From assembly GCA_947176685.1 (NCBI GenBank), contig CAMWRL010000051.1:1-11433 (forward strand): a stretch of DNA of 11,433 bases, in the 5' to 3' direction. The notes beneath the pieces were generated by a model. The model had not been told where the DNA came from and did not search any database. It saw only the letters and a list, made by a program, of their open reading frames with translations. Below, piece by piece: positions 1 through 4,727 of the stretch. This DNA comes from an uncultured Ruminococcus sp. GTDB taxonomy: Bacteria; Bacillota; Clostridia; Oscillospirales; Ruminococcaceae. Both the position numbers and the translations under genes were made by a program. The first letter of the stretch is position 1. Each line of letters opens with the position of its first letter.

Positions 1-1
1 C

Positions 2-538
2 CTTGAACTTGCAAGAAACATTGCCCCGCGTTTCACCCAGAGATACGGCGACTTCTTTACACTCCCAGAGCCGTATATTCCGGAAGTCGGTGCAAAAGTA
101 ATGTCCCTGCAAGACCCCACAAAGAAAATGTCCAAGTCCGACGAAAACCCCAACTCCGTTATACTCATTCTTGACGACAAGGACACTATTATAAGAAAAT
201 TCAAGCGTGCGGTTACTGACAGCGACACGGAGGTCTGCTACCGTGACGGTAAGGACGGAATAAATAATCTTATTACTATCTATTCAAGCGTTACCGGTAA
301 GGACTTTGCGGCTATTGAATCGGAGTTTGCAGGCAGGGGCTACGGCGATTTCAAACTTGCTGTAGGCGAAGCCGTTGCAGACCACCTCGAACCTGTACGG
401 ACGGAATTTGCAAGACTGATTGCTGATAAATCTTATCTGAAAAAATGCTATACCGAAGGTGCTGAAAAAGCCCTCAGATATTCACAGCGTATAGTTTCAA
501 AGGTTTACAGAAAAGTCGGATTCGTTGACAGAACATAA
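2..538 (+). CDS. trpS: Tryptophan--tRNA ligase, C-terminal half (5' end outside the window)
   Basis: Cytoplasmic class I aminoacyl-tRNA synthetase that charges tRNA-Trp with tryptophan using ATP. The open frame enters from the left edge, so only the last 178 residues are present, roughly the C-terminal half of a normal 330-340 residue enzyme. Seen in the sequence: the LELARNIAPRF segment at the left edge, typical of bacterial TrpS, and the KMSKS ATP-binding loop encoded at 125-139, followed by SDENPNS. The alpha-helical anticodon-binding C-terminal domain follows and ends in VYRKVGF. The internal ATG at 101 is not a real start, because the conserved frame continues upstream of it. The stop TAA at 536-538 is followed at once by a strong intrinsic terminator, so trpS ends its transcription unit here and is independent of mazG. 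Confidence 0.96.
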   Translation, partial: LELARNIAPRFTQRYGDFFTLPEPYIPEVGAKVMSLQDPTKKMSKSDENPNSVILILDDKDTIIRKFKRAVTDSDTEVCYRDGKDGINNLITIYSSVTGKDFAAIESEFAGRGYGDFKLAVGEAVADHLEPVRTEFARLIADKSYLKKCYTEGAEKALRYSQRIVSKVYRKVGFVDRT

Positions 539-545
539 TAAAATC

Positions 546-580
546 TACGGACGGAAAAAATTATTCCGTCCGTATTTATA
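546..580 (+). terminator. Intrinsic terminator of trpS
   Basis: The perfect inverted repeat ACGGACGGAA (547-556) / TTCCGTCCGT (564-573) forms a 10-bp stem, 11 with the T546-A574 pair. The loop is 7 nt and a short U-rich stretch follows. It starts 8 nt after the trpS stop codon. Confidence 0.85.
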
Positions 581-654
581 CTGGTCAGATTCAACAAAAC
601 GCACTATATAACTATATTATATCGGTGCAGGATTCACAAAAATGTAAAAATATC

Positions 655-683
655 TTGCAATTTATGGTATTTTGGAGTATTAT
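655..683 (+). promoter_or_regulatory. Predicted sigma-A promoter of the mazG-hup-rqcP operon
   Basis: TTGCAA (655-660), a 17-nt spacer and TATTAT (678-683). Transcription would start near 690, giving a leader of about 25 nt before mazG. The overlapping TATAAT at 681-686 would need a 20-nt spacer and is less likely to be the -10 box used. Position and spacing support the call; no expression data exist here. Confidence 0.6.
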
Positions 684-715
684 AATATCTGGTCTGTCTT
701 TAAGGAGGTTTTTAT

Positions 716-1528
716 ATGGTTGAATATCAGCAGAAAGACAAATATACTATTGATGACCTGATTGACATTGTACGTTTACTGCGTGGTGACGGCGGCTGCC
801 CGTGGGACATGGAACAGACTCACCAGTCTATCAGACAGGACTTTCTTGAGGAAACATGTGAAGTTCTCGAAGCTATTGACCTGAATGACACTGAACTGCT
901 CCGTGAGGAACTCGGCGATGTATTGTTGCAGGTCGTTTTTCACTGCCGCATAGAGGAGGAAAACAATTCATTTAAGTTTGATGACATATGTGATGGTATC
1001 TGCAAAAAACTTATAGTCCGTCATCCGCACGTTTTCGGTGAAGTGACCGTAAACTCAACCGGAGAAGTCCTCAAAAACTGGGACAATATCAAAATGGAAA
1101 CAAAACACCAGTCTACTTATACGGAAACCCTTGAAAGTGTTGCAAAATCGCTTCCGGCACTTATGAGGGCGCAGAAAGTCGGTAAACGTGCTATGCGTGC
1201 CGGTATGGACTTCCGGAACGCTGATGACGCTATAGCCTGTATTTCTGCCGAAAAAGCTGAATTTGACGAAGCTGTTGAATCCGGTGACAAGTCCTGCATT
1301 GAGGAGGAAATAGGCGACCTGCTGTTTTCGTGCGTGAATGCCGCCCGTCATCTCGGAATAGACGCTGAACTTGCACTCAAAAACTCAACCGACAAATTTA
1401 TCAGACGCTTTTCTGTTACTGAAAAACTCGTCCGTGCTGAAAACACAGATATGAAAACCCTACCTATTGAGGAACTTGACGTTTACTGGAACAAGGCTAA
1501 GAATATTATTTCAGAAGAAAGCGATTGA
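716..1528 (+). CDS. mazG: MazG nucleoside triphosphate pyrophosphohydrolase
   Basis: Cytoplasmic house-cleaning enzyme that hydrolyses (d)NTPs to the monophosphate and pyrophosphate. At 270 residues it matches the two-domain bacterial MazG (about 263 residues in E. coli). The N-terminal repeat holds GGCPWD (26-31) and the Mg-binding pattern EETCE (45-49) plus EELGD (64-68). The C-terminal repeat holds the equivalent EKAEFDEA and EEEIGDLL, then an NSTDKFIRRF tail typical of the family. The ATG at 716 has a near-perfect AAGGAGGT Shine-Dalgarno at 702-709. It leads a run with hup (31-nt gap) and rqcP, the arrangement common in Clostridia; B. subtilis has the related yabN-yabO pair. Unlike B. subtilis YabN, it lacks a fused N-terminal methyltransferase domain. 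Identification is secure; the preferred substrate cannot be read from sequence. Confidence 0.95.
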   Translation: MVEYQQKDKYTIDDLIDIVRLLRGDGGCPWDMEQTHQSIRQDFLEETCEVLEAIDLNDTELLREELGDVLLQVVFHCRIEEENNSFKFDDICDGICKKLIVRHPHVFGEVTVNSTGEVLKNWDNIKMETKHQSTYTETLESVAKSLPALMRAQKVGKRAMRAGMDFRNADDAIACISAEKAEFDEAVESGDKSCIEEEIGDLLFSCVNAARHLGIDAELALKNSTDKFIRRFSVTEKLVRAENTDMKTLPIEELDVYWNKAKNIISEESD

Positions 1529-1559
1529 AACATAATTTTACTAATCCGGAGGAATAATC

Positions 1560-1835
1560 ATGACTAAATCTGAACTCATCTCATCACTTGCGAAAAGCAT
1601 GAACTGCACAAAAAAAGATGCAGCCGCTGTTATTGATGCTACATTTGCAGTTATTCAGGAAACACTCGTAAACAGTGAAAAAGTATACGTTACAGGTTTC
1701 GGAACTTTTGAAATCCGTGAAAGAGGAGAAAAAACCTGTACCAATCCAAAAACCAAGGTTAAAATGGTATGTCCGCCCTGCAAGTCCCCTACTTTCAAAG
1801 CAGGCAGAAACCTTAAAAGAGAAATCAATAAATGA
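1560..1835 (+). CDS. hup: HU-family DNA-binding nucleoid protein with a cysteine-rich arm
   Basis: Small dimeric nucleoid protein that bends and compacts DNA. Its 91 residues are the usual length. It opens with the standard TKSELI helix and carries the HU signature core GFGTFEIRERGEK (46-58) and the FKAGRNLK end (79-86), so the fold is clear. The DNA-binding arm (about 53-76) is unusual. The common RNP proline turn reads TNP (61-63) with Cys60 before it, and the usual IPASK segment reads CPPCK (71-75). There are four cysteines in all (16, 60, 71, 74), whereas HU proteins typically have none. The ATG at 1560 has GGAGG at 1548-1552, 7 nt upstream. It lies between mazG and rqcP, and a moderate hairpin after it may cut transcription down before rqcP. 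Whether the cysteines bind metal or respond to redox is unknown. Confidence 0.95.
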   Translation: MTKSELISSLAKSMNCTKKDAAAVIDATFAVIQETLVNSEKVYVTGFGTFEIRERGEKTCTNPKTKVKMVCPPCKSPTFKAGRNLKREINK

Positions 1836-1842
1836 ATCTTTC

Positions 1843-1870
1843 GGGAACGGGCTGTAACCTGTTCCCTTTT
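1843..1870 (+). terminator. Weak terminator or attenuator between hup and rqcP
   Basis: GGGAACGGG (1843-1851) pairs with CCTGTTCCC (1858-1866) through 9 bp including one G-U. The loop is 6 nt and only four Ts follow. It starts 7 nt after the hup stop. The short T-run suggests partial termination, which would leave hup mRNA in excess over rqcP, or 3'-end protection of a processed hup mRNA. Confidence 0.55.
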
Positions 1871-1895
1871 GGTTAAGCAAAGGAGATAATTTTTT

Positions 1896-2138
1896 ATGAG
1901 ACTGGACAAATATTTAAAAGTCACACGGCTTATCAAAAGGCGCACTGTTGCCAATGATGCCTGCGACGCTGAAAAAATCGTTGTAAACGGCAAAATCGCC
2001 CGTGCTTCGTATGACGTAAAGGTAGGCGATATTATAGAAATAAATATGGGCAATAAACCCTTGAAAGTAAAGGTACTCAACGTTACCGAACACGCTACCA
2101 AAGAAACGGCTTCCGACAATTACACTGTAATAGAATAA
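1896..2138 (+). CDS. rqcP: RqcP (YabO/Hsp15-like) S4-domain ribosome quality control factor
   Basis: Small cytoplasmic RNA-binding protein. In B. subtilis RqcP works with RqcH on stalled 50S subunits to add C-terminal alanine tails to unfinished chains. The 80 residues match B. subtilis YabO closely in form: MRLDKYLKVTRLIKRRTVAN at the start is the S4 RNA-binding helix pair, VNGKIARASYDVKVGD is the S4 loop, and the SDNYTVI tail is also family-like. The ATG at 1896 has an AAGGAG site about 10 nt upstream, a slightly long spacing. It is the last gene of the mazG operon and ends at a bidirectional terminator. The yabP/yabQ genes often found next in spore formers are absent. A second, diverged copy of its 3' end lies at 2717-2788. 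Confidence 0.93.
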   Translation: MRLDKYLKVTRLIKRRTVANDACDAEKIVVNGKIARASYDVKVGDIIEINMGNKPLKVKVLNVTEHATKETASDNYTVIE

Positions 2139-2143
2139 AACAA

Positions 2144-2174
2144 AAGCCACCCCGTATGGAGTGGCTTATTTTTA
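2144..2174. terminator. Bidirectional terminator between rqcP and the convergent secreted-protein gene
   Basis: AAGCCAC (2144-2150) pairs with GTGGCTT (2161-2167). A C-A mismatch and two further C-G pairs lie inside. T-rich DNA follows on the + side (2166-2173), and an A-rich flank at 2134-2145 gives a U-rich run on the - side. It sits between convergent stop codons at 2138 and 2177. Confidence 0.8.
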
Positions 2175-2176
2175 TA

Positions 2177-2608
2177 TTATCTTGAGCTTCTGCCTACAGT
2201 AAATGTATCAATGACGGTCACGCCGTTAGCTTCATAGACATTCATAACTATTGGTACATAAGTTCCATTTTTCATAGCTTCCATTTGTGCCACAGCCTCT
2301 TCGGGATTTTTAGGTGCGCCCTTATGAAGCAAATCTTCAGTATACACATAGCCTATTATGCCGTTATCGCCCTCAGCAAGCTGTAAATCCGGCAAATCTT
2401 CAACATAGTTTGCGTCTCCTATGCCGTAAGTCTGTCCGTTTTCGTTCACTTCGTATTCGCTGTGAATGTGTTCTACAGGCTGTGTCATCTCAGCATCATA
2501 ATAAGCTACAGGTGAATCTTTACTGGCATAGACAAGCGGTATCGATACAACAGAAAAACCTGCTGCCAGTGAAATTGCAATTGCTGCAAAATTAAAAGAT
2601 TTTTTCAT
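2177..2608 (-). CDS. Secreted small protein of unknown function
   Basis: A 143-residue protein with a clear Sec signal peptide: KK at residues 2-3, a hydrophobic stretch at about 5-26, and a likely cleavage after the Val-Tyr-Ala at 26-28. The mature part has the pattern NENGQTYG, then PDLQLAEGDNGIIGYVY, then NPEEAV, and ends in VTVIDTFTVG. From memory, a similar module occurs in other exported Firmicute proteins, some next to BlaR1/M56-type peptidases; I cannot name a family. The frame opens at 2614, but GGAGG at 2616-2620 is only 1 nt from that ATG. The second ATG, at 2608, has a 7-nt spacing and begins with the charged MKKS, so I chose it. A good promoter with a palindrome in its spacer lies upstream. 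It converges on rqcP and may have been inserted there, since a stray rqcP tail lies on its far side. Confidence 0.8.
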   Translation of the reverse strand: MKKSFNFAAIAISLAAGFSVVSIPLVYASKDSPVAYYDAEMTQPVEHIHSEYEVNENGQTYGIGDANYVEDLPDLQLAEGDNGIIGYVYTEDLLHKGAPKNPEEAVAQMEAMKNGTYVPIVMNVYEANGVTVIDTFTVGRSSR

Positions 2609-2635
2609 AATCATTCCTCCTATACTTTTTTTATA

Positions 2636-2664
2636 ATTGTAACATAGTATGTTTAAAAAGTCAA
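2636..2664 (-). promoter_or_regulatory. Promoter of the secreted-protein gene with an embedded palindromic operator
   Basis: Read on the - strand: TTGACT (2664-2659), a 17-nt spacer and TACAAT (2641-2636). Between the boxes, touching the -10, is the perfect palindrome AACATA-G-TATGTT (2641-2653). A strong promoter with a dyad between -35 and -10 is the usual layout of a repressor site. The regulator is not identified. Confidence 0.65.
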
Positions 2665-2716
2665 TAATAAAAAATAAAAATTTAGAATTATTTTACAGAT
2701 ATATGTTATTATTCAA

Positions 2717-2788
2717 ATTGATGTATACAACATGACAGAACACTCTGCCAAAGAAACGGCTTCTGACAACTATACCATAATAAAATAA
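2717..2788 (+). pseudogene. Remnant of a second rqcP 3' end
   Basis: From 2735 to the stop at 2786-2788 this reads TEHSAKETASDNYTIIK, against TEHATKETASDNYTVIE at the end of intact rqcP. That is 13 of 17 residues identical, with the stop in the same place. By hand count, 45 of 54 bases match, and one 16-base block is identical (2748-2763 against 2098-2113). Several differences are synonymous, so the piece probably diverged while still coding. Upstream of about 2717 the match fades, and there is no ribosome binding site or S4 core. A terminator (2795-2821) follows, as expected for a displaced gene end. Confidence 0.75.
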
Positions 2789-2794
2789 TAAACA

Positions 2795-2821
2795 CGGGGC
2801 ATTCTGCAATGCCCCGCTTTT
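2795..2821. terminator. Terminator, copy 1 of a duplicated hairpin
   Basis: CGGGGCATT (2795-2803) pairs with AATGCCCCG (2808-2816) around a CTGC loop, with five Ts at 2818-2822 on the + side. It lies just beyond the stop of the - strand gene at 2823 and after the rqcP remnant, so it could serve both strands. The core is repeated at 3915-3933. Confidence 0.8.
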
Positions 2822-2822
2822 T

Positions 2823-3272
2823 CTAACTTTCGTCATAATAATCGTTGTTGTCATAATCGGAATCATAATCAACGCTCTGATTTCGTGGAACGCCGATTTT
2901 GCTTACCACCTTTTCCGATTTCTCAATATAATCCGTGCCTGTCTGTTGATACTGCCGTGCCGAATCAATACTTGTCTGTAAACTTTCGCCTACACCCTTT
3001 CCTTCCTTACGACTTTGCATATATGGAATAACAACAGCAATCACTCCGAATATTTCATCAACTGCCGGCAAAGCGTCCGGTGCTATAATGTTAGTAACTG
3101 CAAGTGCTACGCCAAGACCCTTATGACCCTTTTTCGTAAATATGTATGCTCCGACAACCAGCACAATACAGCCTACAGTATCAAGCAGCGTCAATGCCGC
3201 AACAATAAGCACAACTTTACCGAATGAATAGGGTTCAACCTGATTATTCTGGTTCTGATTTTGATTAGCCAT
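2823..3272 (-). CDS. Membrane protein of unknown function with Asn/Gln-rich and Asp-rich ends
   Basis: A 149-residue protein I do not recognise. It starts with a polar Asn/Gln stretch (residues 3-11, NQNQNQNNQ) and then a long hydrophobic segment at about 19-45. A short Lys/Gly turn (47-53) and a second hydrophobic region follow, in two parts (about 54-64 and 73-84). The rest is a polar tail that ends in a run of Asp, Asn and Tyr (about 134-149). It is probably an integral membrane protein with two or three spans and a flexible acidic tail. A GGTGG-type ribosome binding site precedes the ATG at 3272. It has a consensus promoter and a leader of about 120 nt, and it diverges from an XRE-type regulator, which may control it. 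I cannot assign a function. Confidence 0.75.
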   Translation of the reverse strand: MANQNQNQNNQVEPYSFGKVVLIVAALTLLDTVGCIVLVVGAYIFTKKGHKGLGVALAVTNIIAPDALPAVDEIFGVIAVVIPYMQSRKEGKGVGESLQTSIDSARQYQQTGTDYIEKSEKVVSKIGVPRNQSVDYDSDYDNNDYYDES

Positions 3273-3397
3273 AATTTTTCACCACCTTTCATAAGAACTG
3301 TTATAGAATATTTGAGCTGTACCTGAGGTTTCTATTACGAAATCCTGTTTTTCTGTTTAAAAACCTGTTTTACAACAGATTTTGCATTTATATTCTT

Positions 3398-3426
3398 ATT
3401 ATACACTATATTTTTTCTGATGTCAA
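3398..3426 (-). promoter_or_regulatory. Consensus sigma-A promoter of the 149-residue membrane protein gene
   Basis: On the - strand: TTGACA (3426-3421), exactly 17 nt, then TATAAT (3403-3398), a full match to consensus and the strongest promoter in the window. The start would be near 3391, leaving about 118 nt of untranslated leader. The dyad AAGTT (3425-3429) / AACTT (3437-3441) abuts the -35 box and could be an operator for the divergent regulator. Confidence 0.8.
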
Positions 3427-3496
3427 GTTATTTTTCAACTTTAAAGCTGTTTACTTTTTCAAAATCACCATATACCATTTTATAGAGGTGATATTT

Positions 3497-3835
3497 ATGC
3501 AACTTGACTACAAACAAATCGGCAAAAATCTTGCAAGGAGGCGTAAGGAGCTGCGACTGAAACAGTTTGAGGTCTGTGAGCGTGCGGAAATCAATGACAA
3601 ATACCTGTCCTGCATTGAAACTGCTCGCTCTATTCCAAGTTTAGAAGTCTTTCTGAAAATCTGCACTGCTCTTGAAACAACTCCCGACCACATTTTACTG
3701 GGTACTGTCCGCCAAACAGGTTATTCCCGAGACGATGCGGCTCTGCTGGAAAAGTTTCAAACACTTTCTCCAAACAGTAAACGCCTTTGCCTTGCATTCA
3801 TGGACTTACTTTCCGATGATTTTCAGAATTTGTAA
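3497..3835 (+). CDS. XRE-family helix-turn-helix transcriptional regulator
   Basis: A 112-residue cytoplasmic DNA-binding protein. Residues about 8-63 form a Cro/C1-type HTH: IGKNLARRRKELRLKQFEV, then a recognition helix around NDKYLSCIETARS, then PSLEVFLKICTALETTPDHIL. The rest (about 75-112) is a short helical tail that may serve for dimerization. The frame extends to a GTG at 3488, but that codon lies inside the AGAGGTGAT Shine-Dalgarno. The ATG at 3497, 8 nt further on, is the better start. It diverges from the 149-residue membrane protein gene, so control of that gene, of itself, or both is a reasonable guess. I found no convincing promoter of its own; TTTACT/TACCAT at 3450-3478 would start transcription inside the ribosome binding site. 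Its 3' end lies 5 nt from a repeat carrying a - strand promoter. Confidence 0.88.
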   Translation: MQLDYKQIGKNLARRRKELRLKQFEVCERAEINDKYLSCIETARSIPSLEVFLKICTALETTPDHILLGTVRQTGYSRDDAALLEKFQTLSPNSKRLCLAFMDLLSDDFQNL

Positions 3836-3840
3836 CCCCA

Positions 3841-3899
3841 TATCTCTATTATACAAATCGTAGTAGACATATGGTTGTCCGTTCAAAAAAAATTTACAA
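3841..3899. repeat. 59-bp direct repeat, copy A (promoter-like on the - strand)
   Basis: Matches 4630-4688 at 50 of 59 positions in the same orientation, with an identical 24-base block (3876-3899 and 4665-4688). On the - strand it carries TATAATAG (-10 at 3853-3848) and an imperfect dyad AGACA (3865-3869) / TGTCC (3876-3880) where the -35 box would be. Copy B is the upstream region of the 215-residue protein gene. Copy A instead points into the 3' end of the XRE regulator gene. Confidence 0.8.
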
Positions 3900-3912
3900 A
3901 TAAAATAAAAAA

Positions 3913-3940
3913 TAGGGCATTCTGCAATGCCCCACTTTTT
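3913..3940. terminator. Terminator, copy 2 of the duplicated hairpin
   Basis: GGGCATT (3915-3921) pairs with AATGCCC (3926-3932) around CTGC, and five Ts follow at 3936-3940 on the + side. The outer pair is T-A (3913/3934) where copy 1 has C-G (2795/2816), so pairing is kept. On the - side a T-rich run also follows. It lies between the convergent XRE gene (stop 3835) and the 215-residue gene (stop 3940). Confidence 0.8.
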
Positions 3941-4587
3941 TATTTTCCTCTCTTGCTTGGACTATATCCCCATGCCGCATGATATACAGCAGACATAGCA
4001 TTCATACAATACCATTTACCTTTATATTTGAAACTGCATAATAAAGTATCTTGCGTTTCCTTTTCACCGTCTTCTTTCTTATAAGTGATTTCAACTATAG
4101 TAACATAACCCTCGTCACAGTCGTTTAGTTCCTTCCATATATATCCTATGCCATTAAGAAACTCCTTAACAGCTGCTTCTTCTTCCATATTCAAGCCTGA
4201 ACCTGACAGGTCTTTAAGGTCTATTGCGAAATTTTCCTTGAATTTCATTTTTTTAACCTTTCCTATGTTGTCAAATGCTGAAGCGGTTTCCTGCTTTACA
4301 GCCTCTTTAAGCTGTTTTTTGTCTGTGACGTATGCCTTATAATAGTCCATAACAGCTTCTTCATAACCTTCGGGCATAATTGCAAGTATTTTTGACGGAT
4401 TATGTTTCTGCAAAAGCTTTATAGCTTCTTTGTTGACGGATTTACCGCTTCCGCCTCCGCCGAAACAGGAAGTGATGATTACCAGAAGTACAACGACTAC
4501 TGCGGCAACAGGAAGCATTTTTTTGATTTTTCCCTTTGCCTCTGGTGTTGATGTGGGATTTTCAGGGACATTCGCATTTTCTGACAT
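3940..4587 (-). CDS. Membrane-anchored exported protein of unknown function (possible NTF2-like/DUF4878-like fold)
   Basis: A 215-residue protein. A polar N-terminus rich in Pro and Glu (1-19) is followed by KGKIKK, one hydrophobic span (about 24-40), Cys41 and a Gly-rich linker FGGGGSG. It is either a signal anchor or a lipoprotein with a long n-region, since ITSC at 38-41 fits a loose lipobox. The outer part (about 50-215) has SVNKEAIKLLQKHNPSKILAIMP, two helical stretches, then beta-like segments ending in LLCSFKYKGKWYC. This layout recalls small clostridial proteins with a span plus an NTF2-like or DUF4878-like domain; that is a guess from pattern. The start at 4587 has GGAGG 8 nt upstream. 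Both flanks carry the same 59-bp repeat, and the gene ends at its own terminator, so it looks like a self-contained cassette. Confidence 0.78.
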   Translation of the reverse strand: MSENANVPENPTSTPEAKGKIKKMLPVAAVVVVLLVIITSCFGGGGSGKSVNKEAIKLLQKHNPSKILAIMPEGYEEAVMDYYKAYVTDKKQLKEAVKQETASAFDNIGKVKKMKFKENFAIDLKDLSGSGLNMEEEAAVKEFLNGIGYIWKELNDCDEGYVTIVEITYKKEDGEKETQDTLLCSFKYKGKWYCMNAMSAVYHAAWGYSPSKRGK

Positions 4588-4609
4588 AAATTTTTCCTCC
4601 GTATGTATT

Positions 4610-4633
4610 ATTGCAGACTTTCAGGTCTGTAAT
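4610..4633 (-). promoter_or_regulatory. Hairpin at the 5' end of the 215-residue gene's mRNA
   Basis: ATTGCAGAC (4610-4618) and GTCTGTAAT (4625-4633) form a 9-bp stem with one G-U and a 6-nt loop. With the -10 box at 4642-4637 the RNA would start near 4630, so the hairpin sits at or very near the 5' end, about 15 nt upstream of the Shine-Dalgarno. It could stabilise the message. Start site and role are inferred. Confidence 0.45.
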
Positions 4634-4688
4634 TCTATTATACATATAGTACCAGACACACGGCTGTCCGTTCAAAAAAAATTTACAA
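4630..4688. repeat. 59-bp direct repeat, copy B (promoter region of the 215-residue protein gene)
   Basis: Second copy of the repeat at 3841-3899, exactly 789 bp away. On the - strand it reads TATAATAG (-10 at 4642-4637). A dyad AGACA (4654-4658) / TGTCC (4665-4669) is centred about 22 bp upstream of the -10, covering the -35 position. No good -35 hexamer is present at a 16-18 nt spacing, which suggests dependence on a DNA-binding protein at the dyad. The region directly precedes the 215-residue gene. Confidence 0.75.
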
Positions 4689-4695
4689 TCAAAAA

Positions 4696-4727
4696 AAAAC
4701 AGGTACATATAAAAATGTACCTGTTTT
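4696..4727. terminator. Terminator of the SDR epimerase/dehydratase gene
   Basis: AACAGGTACAT (4698-4708) pairs perfectly with ATGTACCTGTT (4715-4725) around a 6-nt loop, with two more A-T pairs outside. On the - strand it follows the TAG of the SDR gene (4730-4728) without a gap and ends in a U-run of about nine. It is also usable on the + strand, with a shorter U-run. Confidence 0.85.

Noticed and set aside
1055..1351. Open frames on the - strand within mazG, and similar long frames opposite hup, the solute-binding gene, the activation-domain gene and metF.
   Set aside because: They lie wholly opposite genes with clear family motifs, have no ribosome binding sites or recognisable domains, and are shadows of the coding strand.
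3273..3391. A structured leader or riboswitch for the 149-residue membrane protein gene.
   Set aside because: The leader of about 118 nt has several short CTGTT/AACAG repeats but only 5-bp stems that compete with each other. I see no stable or recognisable fold.
3382..3478. Promoter candidates for the XRE regulator (TTGCAT-N19-TATATT at 3382-3412; TTTACT-N17-TACCAT at 3450-3478).
   Set aside because: The first has too long a spacer. The second has a poor -10 box and would start transcription within the ribosome binding site.
2135..4727. A mobile element or defence/toxin-antitoxin system in the accessory patch.
   Set aside because: There is no transposase, integrase, toxin-like fold or terminal inverted repeat. 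The genes encode secreted or membrane proteins and one regulator, so a system can only be guessed at.
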